Below are positions 12,676 to 26,451 of a DNA stretch of 64,000 nucleotides, in pieces (within the stretch, counting starts at the first letter, position 1; every line of letters begins with the position of its first letter). Source of the DNA: Alligator mississippiensis (Eukaryota; Chordata; Crocodylia; Alligatoridae). The position numbers and the translations under genes are program-made. The notes beneath the pieces were generated by a model. That model was not told where the DNA came from. It ran no database searches and saw only the letters and a list, made by a program, of their open reading frames with translations. The stretch covers positions 48,518,882 through 48,582,881 of the forward strand of contig NC_081824.1 of assembly GCF_030867095.1 (NCBI RefSeq), in the 5' to 3' direction.

Positions 12676-15084
12676 ACTAGTTTAACTGGATGCCACAATC
12701 TAGAAGCCACAAAGTCTCTATCTTCTTTGCATCTCCAGCTCCTTTCTTCCTCTTCCCCTTTCTGTAAAGCATCACCAACAGATGGAAGAATAAGTGGAAG
12801 ATTAAAAATATGACGTTACCCAAGCTGTATCTTGGCACAGTAAAGTTTGCAGCACTTAAGATAACTAAAACAATATTCACAATATTTACGTGACTAACAC
12901 AATACATATTTGAAAACTTTGACAGAAGTAATTGCCTAGATGTCACATAGCTATGTATTTACTTGATTTATTGATTTTGTTCCCGTCTTTTTAATTGTTA
13001 TGCTGTTTGTTAAACAGAGCAAACAAAATATGGCATTCCTCACATGCCTTTCAAGACAGAAGAAAGCAGGTCTGTTAGATTTCAGGCAATTTGCAAGTGA
13101 TGCCCACAATTTGAACTCTGATCCACTGATTTAAAATGGTATCTCTGAAGACTGGGAGTGAGATCAGTCTCATTGATGTAAAAATCTATTATTTCTCAGT
13201 GCATTAAAAAAATCATGCAAGACCATGGAGATTTTAATTCCTAGTTTTGCTCAACAGCATGGAATATGGACACTTCCAACTGAGCTAGGTCGGTACCGAC
13301 TGGAACTGGCACCTTGGGTGGCCTATATGAAATGAGTTTGGTCATCACAGTTCATCTCCCAAAAGATGTCTCCATATTACAAAGCCAACAGCTGATGCTA
13401 ATTTACACCTCTATTACTGTTCCCAATAGCAAGGCAATGCCATTCAGGCAGCTCTACTTCCATCACAGTGGAATCCTGATCCTGCCATCCTAAGGCAGAA
13501 GCATGTAAGTGATTCAATTTGAGGAAACTTCCACAGTATCAGTCTGACTCTGCTTAATAAATTCACAAACAAAATGAAAGAGATCAGGCAGAAGAGTGGA
13601 GAGGCCTAAAAATGACCCACATGGTCATGGTGCGTTACACTTAGATTACAAGCCTGATTATCTTTTGGGATCAAATGCTTACCCCATTATAGCTCTAGTT
13701 GCCATTAATTTCATAAGACGTGATTTCTCTCCTCATTAAAATTGTTAAGTCCCAGCTTATTTGGAAGTCAAGTTGCTGCAGCCTTTTCCTAAAACATTTC
13801 TTCCACGTTTAATCTAATTCAGTCAAACTGATGTCAAATCACAGTTCATTTGCTGATCAATTGTTTCACCTACTCAGTGTAGCAGCCATCTCTACATTTT
13901 TTTTTCAGATGTGTTCCAGGTTATTTTTTTAAAATCTCTTGTTACATCTGCAAAAGAATGACATGTCTGCTTCCAGATAGGTTGTTCTTTAGGTGTTTGC
14001 ATTATTGCAAATACCTAAAAGAAGGCGACATCTGGAGTGTTTAGCATATTTTGGAGGTCTGCAAACTATTATCAGCGTGGAAAAACCAAAACTGGCAGTG
14101 CTCTTTATTTAAAGAACAATAATCAGCCAGATCACTGCAATATCTGTAAATTTAGACAAATAGAACATTCAAGACTAAACAGTTGATCTGGCATGAGAAA
14201 CAATAAGTTTAAATTTTACTTAAATAGCATTTACACAAAATTTTGGAAGAAGACCAAGAAAAGGGAGATTACTGGATTCAACTACCACCTAAAAGCATAA
14301 TTTCCACCTTGTCCAGTGTTATAGATATTGTTAAAATAAGATACGTCTAAGGTTAAGTGATTATTTTTTCCAATTTATGCTGATTACAAAAATGGTACAA
14401 GACAACCTCCCCAAAAGATCCTTTCAGACTTGAGTTATTTCACTAAAAAATCTTTACACCATCTCATGCTTAAACGCATGAAAGAATGGGGCCACTGAAG
14501 CCTGAAGTTTGCAGAAACAGATGGAGTGTTGTTTGTATGTTTGCTTCTGCTCACCTTCTTGACCTTAGAATTTGCCCTTTTTAAAGTGGGTTTGAGAAAC
14601 GTACTTCAGAAAGTCGTTAGTACACTGGATTGATTTGTTTTTATGCTGTACTAATTTTAGTGTGTATGGTGTGTGGCACATTAATGATGGACAAGCACCT
14701 AATAAATAACACCACTGTAACATTTTTTTGCATTGCTTAAAAAATGCATTATCAAGAAAATGATGAAACATATTCAGCATTCACACATTCTTGCTGTTAG
14801 AGAATTTAAACCATCCCAAACAAGGAAGCTTAGACTTCAGCAGACAACAGTATGTATGTTTACCTGGACACCCACATAAATACAGCTGGCCAAATTCAGT
14901 ATTGTGGTCCACAGTCTCTTTAACTAGATAATAGAGATGTAATAATACCTGAATTGAAAATATGAATTAGTATTACTGTATCTGATCCTGCAAACACACA
15001 TATGGCACTAACTCATGCACTGTAGTCAGGGCAATATAAGTATGTAAATATTTATCTTTTTACTCTTGCAGATACTCATAGTAC
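12676..15084. other. Non-coding upstream region, possible regulatory DNA
   Basis: No gene and no clear repeat over 2.4 kb, which stands out in a repeat-rich window. A 14-bp imperfect palindrome lies at 13988-14019. It is 2-4 kb upstream of the CpG island. Confidence 0.5.
13988..14019. promoter_or_regulatory. Palindrome with TTTGCA/TGCAAAT cores, candidate regulatory site
   Basis: Arms 13988-14001 and 14006-14019 are reverse complements at 13 of 14 positions with a 4-bp spacer. The cores resemble C/EBP or octamer half-sites. A SOX-like AACAATAAT follows near 14115. Function is inference only. Confidence 0.35.
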
Positions 15085-15092
15085 ATTTAGTA

Positions 15093-15390
15093 CAGGGCTG
15101 TCCAACTTCTAAGCGGCTAGGGGCCGAATAGCTTGTGGCCTGCACCAACTGGGGCCACATGGACCCCCAGGCCACACACCTCCCTCTGCCACACTGCACA
15201 GGATGCTTCCACCACTGCTGTACCTGTGACCCCCATGCCATGACTGCGCCACATGCCCACACAGCCCTCAGCTCCCCCGGCTGTGCTGTGCACACTGCAC
15301 TGCCCTGCCTCCTGGGATGGGGGCAGGCAGTGAAAGCCAGAAGAGGGAGAGGGGATAGCAGCCAAGAGGGCCTTTAGATGTGTCATTCCA
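15093..15390. mobile_element. Partial hAT-like element
   Basis: It starts with CAGGGCTGTCCAACTTCT, the same end type as the element at 56494, and runs into GC-rich sequence with GGCCACA words. No matching right end or TSD was found, so it is truncated or diverged. Confidence 0.5.
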
Positions 15391-16094
15391 GAATATGGAC
15401 CACTGCCCACCATGTAAAGCTGTAAGCTCCCCTTAATAAGGTAGCGAGACACATCAGTGATTGCTTGAAACAAGTAAAACACAAAACAGGGATGGGAGTG
15501 AAGGTCAAAGGTTTCAAACAAGTGCGGGGCGGGGGCGAGACGGGACACCAAGTAGAGCACACTGGACAGTGCCTGCTGGCCCCAAAACAAGTCCAAGGAG
15601 CCAGTGGACACTGCCCAGGGAGCTCTGTTCAGAGACATGATTGGGCCAGGGACAGGAAAACAGCCCCATAGTTTCTGGGGGTCCTTTCAACCAGAGCATC
15701 GGCGACACATAGGGGGTGCATGCGCACGCCCTGAGATTGGCCGTGCATCCCCTGGAAGCACCAGCCGCGAAACCGGAAGTGCTGGCAGAAGTGCACTTTT
15801 GGTTTCGCCGCTGGTAGCTCCATGCTCGACAATCAGCAGCTCGGGGACCTCCCCCCAGTTAGTGATCGGCCACGGTGATCTGGTGTTCCCCCAGACAGGG
15901 AGGCACCAGTCACCCATGAACCAGAGCCTCCTTCCTGGACAGGAGGAAGTTGACCAGGAGGTCCTGGGACTTGGTAGGGTGTGGATGGGGAGCAAATAAC
16001 GAAAACGCTGTGGGGAATAGTGCAGGAGGTTGTGGAGGAGGCAATGAAGGGGCTGCAACCTGGTGCGCTCTAGCACTCGCAGAAGGGGTAGGTT
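15391..16094. other. GC-rich composite stretch of uncertain origin
   Basis: Contains CpG-rich parts (15520-15560, 15700-15880) and an internal near-palindrome around GGAAGTGCTGGCAGAAGTGC. ORFs on both strands (for example minus 15117-15638) cross repeat boundaries and are not convincing. It looks like dispersed repeat material but I cannot name it. Confidence 0.4.
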
Positions 16095-16152
16095 CGTAGA
16101 TTCATAGATTGTGAGGCTGGAAGGGACTTCAGAAGATCACCGGGTCCAGGTG
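16095..16152 (-). mobile_element. CR1 3' tail fragment
   Basis: Complement of the standard CR1 3' end: TAGATTCATAGATT, then GGCTGGAAGGGACTTCAGAA. It lies just upstream of the CpG island. Confidence 0.8.
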
Positions 16153-16725
16153 TGGAAGGGCGTCCACAAACCACAACGCGCCCGTGGCGACAGCTATGGC
16201 AGCTGCACCGGAGTCTGGGGCCTCCAAACTAACCCCTCAACCCCGGCTGCATAGCTTGGCCTTGGCACAGGGGCAGCACCCACCCTGCAAAGGTGCAGGC
16301 GAAGCGAGACCTTCCCAGGCCAGAGCTGCTTTAGCAATAAAGCTGAGCGCGTGGGAAGCCTGCTGGCAGGACTGGGGCCTAATAGTAATGATATCCCAGT
16401 GTTTCCCTCCCCGTAGATTTACATAGCCATACACTGAAATACCCCCCTGCTTATCCTTGTTTCTGGTGCCTAAAGGACGCTCCTCCAAGTGGCGGGAGAG
16501 GACACCTCGTGTCCCAAACTTGAGAGCTTTCTCTCTCTCGCGCCCCTTCAGCCGCACAAAGAGCCCGCGGGCTCCGCAGCCCCACGCCCCGCTCCTGGGC
16601 GGGCTCCCGCGCGCTGCCGCCCAGTGCCGGCCGCGGGGAAGGCGTGCGGGGCCGGGCCGGGTGATGTCAGCCCGGGGTGCGAGGAGGGAGGCAGAGCGCG
16701 GCGCTGTTCCGGGTCAGGCGCAGGC

Positions 16726-16770
16726 ATGAAGGGAGGCGGGGAGCAGCCAGGCGCCGGACAGCCCGCGTAG
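16726..16770 (+). other. Possible upstream ORF (14 codons) in the 5' leader
   Basis: An ATG at 16726 with G at -3 opens a 14-codon frame ending at TAG 16768-16770, in the same frame as the main start. If transcription begins upstream of 16726 it would act as a uORF before the LRRC1 start. The TAG is also the last in-frame stop before the coding frame. Confidence 0.4.
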
Positions 16771-17735
<965 letters not shown>

Positions 17736-20700
17736 TGTCTAGGTGTAAGTTGTCTGCTTTCTCTGGCTTCCTCTGGAAGCCTTCTGCTGTGCCAGTCAGC
17801 CCTCAGGATCTAGGCAACACGCTCAACCTCGACTGTCTCGGTTCACAAAGGTACATGCTGAGAACTCAGCAGCTGGGAGGGCAGCAATGTGCATGTTGTG
17901 GTCCTCAGCTGAAAAATACCAAAGTCCTTTGAAACAAAAAAAGACCCCCCCCCCCCAAAAAAAAAAAAAAAAAAGGTGAAAGAAAGAAAGAAGCCAAAGC
18001 TGTCTGTCTTATGTGGATGAAACAGGAGCAGTGTGTCACAATGAAGGGTCCTTAATGATTCATCATTCAATTGAACCTACTGTCCCTGCCTGTCTGACTA
18101 GTTAAGGGACACTGCCAAGATATTTTTTTCCAAGAGGGAGACAGAGAGAGACAGACACAGAGAGTGTTTTCAAATGATCAAGGTAAGAACCCCTGCTGTG
18201 GGAGGGAGAGGTCAGAGGTCTGCAGTTCCCTTATGTCACTGTTAATCGCCCCATGTATTCACACCTGCTAAGTCAAAGAAACATTCAAGCGAATTAAAAA
18301 AAAAAATCTTTCATGTTTTTATAGCTAAGTAAACCCTTTTCTGGACTGAGGGGGAAAAACCCTTCTCTATTGAATGAGATTTTCCTTTTTCCTTTTTGCA
18401 TTCTGCATTGGGAAACTGAAATATAGCTGTCTCCAATGTTTTACATACTATAGATTTAGTACGAGCTCTGCCAACTCACCTGAGTTTGGCTGCTTTTCCG
18501 GAAGAATATTCACTGGACTCTTACGTGCAGTCTGTTGTTGACATACTGTAGTCCAAGTCTGATTCATAACAGGTCAAGGCTTACTACTAATCAAAAATCT
18601 TATGCCACTCTGAATGAGTTATTCTATCAGGTGCCAAACTGTCCTGATTTATGCCTATGAATCAGTTATGAAACAAGTAGGTGTTGCCACTATCAAGAGT
18701 AGTAAATGTGCATTATTCTTAAGTACTTAAAGATCTGATCCCAAGTAATTGCAAAGAACAGTTGTCCAATTGGAAGGCTTTCTTTAAAATGCTGTGCGGT
18801 GGGGGGCTTGCTTACTTTTTCACTTGATAAACTGGTGATTTTACAAACATTCCATTGTATAAACTTTGTATACTTGCATAACCCTTGTGAACTGTAGTCT
18901 TCAAAATACAACACTGAAAGTGAAGCAGCCTTAACTAAAACTAAATATAGGGGGCAGGTAAACTTTTCTGAACTTGGAATTTTGAACCTATGTATGAGTC
19001 ACACAGGTTGTAGTTGAACAGATAAGTCAGAAAAGAAGTTACAGGTGTCAGTGTCTTTTGTTGAATCGGGGTAATTCTGTTCATTCTCCAAAACTTAAAT
19101 CGCATGTTTGTGTTTTTTTACTAGCTTTCTTTATTATGAACAATAATTATGGAATGCATTCTGAGACTGGAAAAGATGTTTATTAAAAAGGAATGGCTTC
19201 TTGAGCTAAGCAGCATCTTTTGAAATACCTGAAATAACAGGTTTTGAATCTTGGTGGAGCTGATTAGAATTTCATTCTTCTGAGGGAGACAGATCTGGTT
19301 TTGCACAACTTTGTTTATAAGGGCTTCCTGGTGTGACACTTGGCGTGGCTGGCTGCCTCTAGATTTTTTCTGAGGGAAATGAATCTGTTTTTGTATAATT
19401 TGTGCATGGATTGTTGCAGGTGTGACACTTTTGAAGATTCTCTTTTGTTCTTTATGGTCTTCCTTTGAGCCATACTTTTCATAAGAGGAAACTAAAGCTG
19501 ACCAAAATGCCTTCTTCCTTGTTGCGCAGCACATAGCACTCCATTACTTACTGTTTTTTGGTTTTTTGTTTTTGTTCTCGGACACAGCCTTATAATAGGT
19601 ATGAGTGTGATTTATAAATTCCTTTGCGACTAGAGCTCTGTGTAAACATAAGAGTTGGCTGCTTTAAATGACAGATGCAAACTTATCCATGCTGTTTCCA
19701 CAGACGTTTTCTTTCATCAGCAGTACTCTTGATATCTGCTTGGTGACTTGTACAGTAGTTCTTTCCATCTGCCCAACTAGAATCTATTCCCTGTGAGATT
19801 GTCTGCCTGCCTAATGATGGTATAGAAATTAGTCTCTTCTCAGGGTACAGGAAGTTCTACAGATATGAAGAGGTGTCTTGGGATTGCAGTAGAAATAAGC
19901 AAGAATCTAAGTTTAAAAATAAGTTCTTAACAGATAAAAAAGTAAATTAAGAGTTCTTGCAATTTGGCATGAAACTGATGTGTGGGTTTTTATATGTATT
20001 GCAAGTTGGTTCAACACACGATTTGATTATGAAAACATGTCTGTAGTGACATTTATCCTGATGCTTCGTGTCTTGCCAATACCATATGAAGATACTTCAT
20101 TAGAGTTTTTAGAAGGGTACTGTACTATGACCATTCTTCCTCTATTCCGCGATGTTATTTCATTAATCTATGAAAAATAGGTGTGTGTGTTTTTTGGATA
20201 TTCTAGCAAAAATGAAAAAAAAGGAAACAGATGTGCTATGGCACTCTCCTAATCTATTGAAACTGGAGTCAGAACGTCCTTCTCTAAAATTTCCATTACA
20301 TCAAAAGCTTTTAAAATGTTGCCATTGTAGTAAAACTGGCCTAATTACGAATACTTTGCCAGTCCTGTGTTGATGTGCTTTTTTTAATATTAAGAGGATA
20401 ATATTGCTGCATTCTGTAAAGTGAAGGTACAGAATTGGAAAGGGGTATAATAAGGATCAAACCAAGCGTTGTGAAACAGAAGATGCTATTGATATCATTG
20501 GGAGAGCTGTTTTTATGAACTGGTGAAACAGTAGTTCTAAGCAATACAAAAATGGGACTAACGGCACAATATAACGTAACATCTCACATTGTGCCCTTAC
20601 ATCTATTTAAAAAAAAAGCATGAAAAACAAAGAGCACTTGGGCAAGCTTTTAGAGACATTCTTAGACTAAATTTGGAAATTCCCTTACTTGGTTCTTGGT

Positions 20701-23160
20701 GCATTACCACTGTTACGGAAAAGCCAGGGAAAATGAGAGTCTTGCATTTTGCCATGAAGTTTTTAGTAGCCTGTTCTCCAGCAAATGAATTGATTGTAGG
20801 CCACAGAGTGTACTGTTGCTGTAAGTTATTCCACAACATTATAAAGCATTTGTGTCTTGGTTAGGGAGTTGGCATTTGGGGTCAGTTAAAGGGATTATTT
20901 AGACTGTTCTTGTGGAAAGAAGAATATTACATACTTTATAGAAATATTTTGATTGTTCTGCATATAGTTAGTCTTTGAGTCAAGTTAAGAAGCTGTGCTT
21001 CTGTAGAAGGATTGTACTGTACATTACTTGCTCATTGTAAGGGGGCAAACTATCCCTTTTTTCTTGGTTTCTGACTGATAGATATATATGATTGATGTTC
21101 ATTTGCTTTGTGGGAAGGACTACAGAAACAATTGGAGCTAGAGAGAAGACCCTTCTGGCAGAGTAATACAGGACTAGAGTCAAGCCCACATGGATTTCTA
21201 TTCCTAACACTGTCACTGCTTTGGGTACTTCACCTGTATGCATATCTGTATCCCTTTTCACCTGGTGTTCCTGTGAAGTTGTTGGGTGTACATTGCTTAT
21301 TATTGTACTTACTTAGTGGTGCTCTGTTCTTGGTTTGGCCTCTGAAGTGTTGTTGTCATGCTATGAAAACAAGGGTGTAGGGTGGTGGGGGGCCAGCCTT
21401 TTGACAGGTGTGCCAAAGCTAGGCTCTATGCTCTCCTGGAGTGCCCTTCCAATCCCCTTCTGTTGTTCCATCTGCCACAACTTTCTGCTCCCTGCCTGAT
21501 CTATGGTATGCCACATGCAGAGGCTGCCCGTGCCACTTGTGGCACGTGGGGCTTGGTCAAAAGTGCCTCACAACACGGGGGCCTGCAGACCAAGCTCTCC
21601 TCCTGGTGTTATGTATCATTACTGTCTGGTGGCCTTCATAGCTGTTGAAAGGGTCTTCCATTCTCTGCTTCTAGGTTGGCAAAATGATTACATTCAGTCT
21701 CTTCTTTTTTTATAAAGTCTTTTGGGGTTTTTTTGCTTTGGACAGGAATGAAAAACATAGCCTTTGGTTCTGGTATAAGGTATAGTTGCATGTTTATTTA
21801 ATTGTATTACATTAAAACAGGGCAGTCTTAGATGAATGTCCAGATGCACTGAAATAAAAAATATGAAACATTGAGATGGAGGTAAATTGTTTTTGCTGTG
21901 TGTATTCAAGTCCTGAGTCCTTGGCCCAGGGGTCTTGTCAAATACTCTGGGTTTAGTTCAGGGTTCAAAACAAGTGTTTTGCTCCCATCTTAGTTGCAGC
22001 CTGAGATCTTGCAGCGGCCAAATAAAATGCTGCCAGGATGCATTGAAGGCATACCTCGAGACACTGGCATCGAGCTGGGAGGAGCTGGCTGCTAACCAGC
22101 TCTAATGGTGCCACAACCCCAACCAGATAGTGTCTTGCTGTTGAAGCAGAGCAGAGAGAGCAGAGGAAGGAAATCCCAGCATATGGTTGGTCTACTCTCC
22201 CCTATGGAAAGACCTGAAACTCCTGTTGGTGGATCTGTGGCTCAAAGATTGGACTCTTAAGTGACCTTAAGACCCATAAATAAGCCATGATTAGAGATCA
22301 TCCTTGAACTGTTGGGCTGCTGCTGCCAACCTTGGGCTTCCTTTTCTCTTGAAGTTCACATCATCACAACATGTTTCCTCAAAAAATGTTTGTCTTCACG
22401 CTGGAGAGACCGAATGCTGTCAAGTGGTAGATAGAAGGTGTAAGAGTGAGCAGTGGCACGTTGATGAAAGGCCACCCCTGCCAGCTATTACTTCATTCAG
22501 AATGTTTGAAGCACAAAAGCAGCTGTGGAATTTGTTAATTCACAGTAGTTACTATCCATTTAGAAACTCCTCATTTCTAGCAGGCCATATAGCAGGGTGC
22601 TGTTCACTTGTCTCATTTAAAGCATTTTGTTATAGTATCTGGTTTTGTTTGGAGAGATTTTAGGTGAAGCAACATTGCTCAATTTGTTGTTTATTGGATA
22701 TTACCTTAATTGCCTGAACTACCATAGGATAGGATGAACAAAGAGCAGTCTCAGACAGTGCAGGTGTGTGAGGCTTTTATTTGTGGTGTTTTGTTTCTGG
22801 GTTAGGTTATTTGACCAAAATATAGGACTTAAAAGAAAAAATACATTATTCTCCTGAGTGGTTCCTGAAGCGCTGTAATTAAATATATCTGGTTTGGACT
22901 AGGGGAAAAAAAAGGACTATGCACAGCTGCATCAGTGTTCTTAGTCCTTTAAAACCTTTACTTGTAAATCTGGTTACTTTGAATACACCTCATCTTCAAG
23001 CAGGAGGCAGTGGAAATAATTTTTTCAGGAGGTCTCTTTCAATGTGATTCATAGTGAGTGTAAGGTCACTTGGTTTGGTTCAGAAAATGGCTGTCCAGCC
23101 GGACGCTCACAGGCTGCATTCAGCTGCCACTCCCTCCATTGCTCTATCTGCAACAGTAGC
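17736..23160. other. Intron 1 sequence with few recognisable features
   Basis: Holds the C12A18 tract and, at 21380-21610, a diverged stretch with hAT-like wording (CCTTTTGACAGGTGTGCCAAAG). No exon-like conserved frame is seen; minus ORF 19121-19534 has no recognised domain. Confidence 0.5.
17945..17974. repeat. C12A18 homopolymer junction
   Basis: Twelve C residues are followed directly by eighteen A residues. The lengths are probably polymorphic and prone to sequencing error. Confidence 0.9.
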
Positions 23161-23168
23161 AGCTAGGG

Positions 23169-23469
23169 CAGGGGTCAGTAACCCCCAGCATACGTGCTGA
23201 GCATGGCACGCAAGGCCATTTTGCTCAGCACAGCACCGCCAGCCCGGGTTCTAAGCAACTGCTGCCAGCCACAGAGCCCAGGGTGCTCCGGTCAGGGTGG
23301 CTGGGAGGCTGCAAGCCCTGCTGCAAGGAGACCGGGCTCTGTGGGCCGGCTGCAGCCAGGAGGCTGCAAACAGTTGCTCCAGGCTCTGACATGTCGGCAC
23401 TCTGGCACCTTTCAAGGTAGACATTATGGTATTTTTGGCACTCTGGCCAAAAAACATTGCCTACCCCTG
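23169..23469. mobile_element. Non-autonomous hAT-like element (301 bp) with perfect 8-bp TSD
   Basis: Left end CAGGGGTCAGTAAC; right-end complement CAGGGGTAGGCAATG. Both are flanked by AGCTAGGG (23161-23168 and 23470-23477), an exact 8-bp duplication, so the limits are firm. No transposase is present. Confidence 0.93.
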
Positions 23470-23477
23470 AGCTAGGG

Positions 23478-26144
23478 GCTTCGGACTTCCCCTGCCTCTA
23501 GCTTCTGCTTCCTGCCTGGCCCTATGGGTCAGGGCAAAGCAGGTTGGCACACCCAGCTATGTTGGGTAAGCCCATGAGGTGGATTGTTGGTGCAGCAGAA
23601 GAGCCTGAGCCCAGGAAATTGAAGGAAGGGCTGAGGTACTCGTTCCCACACCCACGTGCATGGTGCAGCAGGGTGTGGGGAAACCTGTGTTCACTGACGT
23701 GGCGAGTGGGCAGCACCGGTGTAGCAGGGGAGTGCCTGGGAGGCCTGTGGTGCACACTGATGCAGCCCCTGCTGGTGTAGCTCATGGTGCCACTAAGTTG
23801 GACATCCCTGGTTCAGATAATGGACCTCACTGAGAATTGGCCTTTTGGGAAGGGCAGGAAGGGTTGTCTTCTGTTCTTTCCCCAGCCCTAAATCTGAATA
23901 TGCAAGCAGAGTGGCGAGAAACACAGGATGTCCATGAAGCTGTTATGGCGGGAACCAAATATGTACTGCGAGATGTACTTAGCGTTTCTTAGCATGAGCA
24001 GGCACAGAACAAATGGCCAATTTTTTCTTGTTAACATGAGTCTTGAGTTGACTGGTGAGCTGTTTTTTACTGCCAAAATACAAATAACATCAATTTATTT
24101 ACTTTCCAGTACATGCTCAATATTGAAATTTCAATCAAACCAGTGTGAAATCATATAACGAAAACCTTTAATCCCCTCCCCCACCCGTAGAAACTAAGCT
24201 GGTTGGACAGAAGAACGCATCTTTGATAATTTATTAAAATCCTCAATTCAGCTGTCATGTTTTCATTTTACTTCCAGCATTTTAGTGCAGACATCTCTGC
24301 AGCCATTTGTGCTGGAAACCTGGATCCTCTCTTTTATCTGTTTAAAATTGGAGGAATTAATAGAAGATTATTTTAACATACCTCTCTCCCTTCCCCCTTT
24401 CCAATTTTTGGGTCAGCCTCTTATCTTTTGTATTTAGGATCTGCAAGGTTTGGTAACTTCCCTTAATGGCTTTTCAGTTTTGTCTTTGCTGTGTTTTCTG
24501 ATCTTTTAAGACAATTTTCTTCAGAGACTGATCCCGCTGTCACTTACACAGAAGTGACCACTACTGTGTACTATTATGCTACACATACTATGGGTTATCT
24601 TAAACTTGTTTGCAGTAGCCCTAAGCTAAACTGAAATAACCACTCCTTAAATGAAATAAATGAGTATATAGGAGGATCTATCCATTTACATTCACAACTC
24701 TTACCTGCTGCAGTTCTCTATGTGGGAAAACCCACAGCAGGGTGTACTCATGTAATTTGTCAAGATCTTCTGAGGCTTCTTTTGGTTGTTGGTATGTGTC
24801 AGCTCCTTTCAATGGAGTGTCTGTATCTATCAGGCACAGCGCTGTCTTTAAATATTCCTGTCTCTTCTTTTCTCTCCCACTTCCCTTAAGAAAATGCAAG
24901 ATGCCTCTACCAAATAAGACATAATTTTAAGTTTGGGTTTCAACCCTAGTCTTTTTCTTCACAGAACCTGAGACACGTCTCCTGTGTCATAGTCCAATTG
25001 CAGGGAACCACATCATATAATACCTTTATTAAGCTTATGTGTATGTGTTGCAATACTCATAAATTATGATGCTGTATAATTTCCAAAGCATACCGTTTCT
25101 GCAAACCTAAAACTTGTTACATCTTAGTGTATTGTATATGTCTGATCATTGAAACTGAGAAGGGAAGATACTAGGAAGAACACATAGTTCAGTGTGCTAC
25201 AAATCAGCTTCTAAGAGTACTTGTGACTCGCATTGTAATGACAGCATGTACTCTAATAATGTATTTGATTGCACCACTATCAATGGTGTTTAATGTATAT
25301 TGCTGTAAATATTTCTGTGTAACTAACACCTGGGAATATTCACATGAAATACAGTTGAAATTTGTACTTCAGGTTTAGACTTTCTGTAGTGGTAGTTCTG
25401 GACACATTAGTGATGTGAAAATTTGAAGTACAGTACATACATTCAGAGAATACAATCTAAGTAAAAATATTTTTTGTGTAACCAAACTAAAATTCTATAT
25501 AGACTTTGTTTAAGAAGTCTTTCTTTAATGTTAAAGCTGTAAAATGTGAGTAACTCTTTCACGTGTTCCTAAGAGATGGAGAGAATGATGTATACAACTT
25601 TTAAAATCTGCAGTAAACACTTGAACTATTAGTTTCCAAAATACATGATAACTTACAAAGAGAAATGATCCTGAATCACTATGTTAACTGTACTAGCCTA
25701 AATATACAAGAAGACTGTGTGCTGAATGCTCCAAATAATACTGGCTTATTAGCATACAGCATTTGTTAGTTTAAAATTCTCTCTGTTCCTCTGACCCCAG
25801 TAGCATTAAACAAATAACACTATGTTGACTTAAAAACAAAACCCCAAATCTACTTGTAAAGAAAGAAAAGAAACTCATAACAAACATAAGTAACTTTGGC
25901 AGAAAACTGTAACTGCCTTGTTGCTCTGTGCATATGGTTGAATGAACGTGTTTATAGTTCTCTGGATTTCTTGTTGAGGTCCCGTTTGATTTTTATTCTG
26001 TCTTCCTCCTCTGTTTTACCTTGGGAATATCTTATCTACAATTCTGGTTAGTGGTATTACAGTGACTTTTATTTCAAATAGAGGAAGGAAGGCAGGGGTA
26101 TGTCTCAAGACACTCTTCATTTTGTTTTACTCTCAAACAGATTG
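23478..26144. other. Intron 1, mostly nothing recognised
   Basis: At 23780-23811 is what looks like a lone hAT right end (GTTGGACATCCCTG). The rest is AT-rich with no conserved frame. Confidence 0.5.
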
Positions 26145-26152
26145 CCTTAGCT

Positions 26153-26443
26153 TAGGGGTGTTAAACATATAACCTATGAGCCACATTTGTCCAGTGGAGC
26201 CTCTTTATCCAGCCCACTGGGCTATTGATGGGCATTAGAAAGTGGTACATGGCCTGCTGGGTATGGCCATTGGCGATTAGTTTGGCCTACCATAGCTGCC
26301 CCTCCACTCGCTCCCCCAGACCCACTGCTGACATCGCTGCAGTGGCTACTACAGCAGTCTTCGTGCCCCAGGCTGGATCCAGTCCACAGGAAACATCACA
26401 GTGTAGATCTTGCCTGGGGCCTGAGATGAGTTTGATGCCTGTG
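26153..26443. mobile_element. Diverged hAT-like element (291 bp)
   Basis: Starts TAGGGGTGTTAAAC and ends GAGTTTGATGCCTGTG, degenerate forms of the CAGGGGTGTCAAACTC end. Flanks CCTTAGCT and CTGTAGCT match at 6 of 8. The left part has GAGCCACATTTG and CCAGCCCAC wording typical of this group. Confidence 0.7.
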
Positions 26444-26451
26444 CTGTAGCT

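Noticed and set aside
15117..15638. Minus ORF of 173 codons upstream of the promoter
   Set aside because: It crosses a hAT-like fragment boundary and shows no recognised domain.
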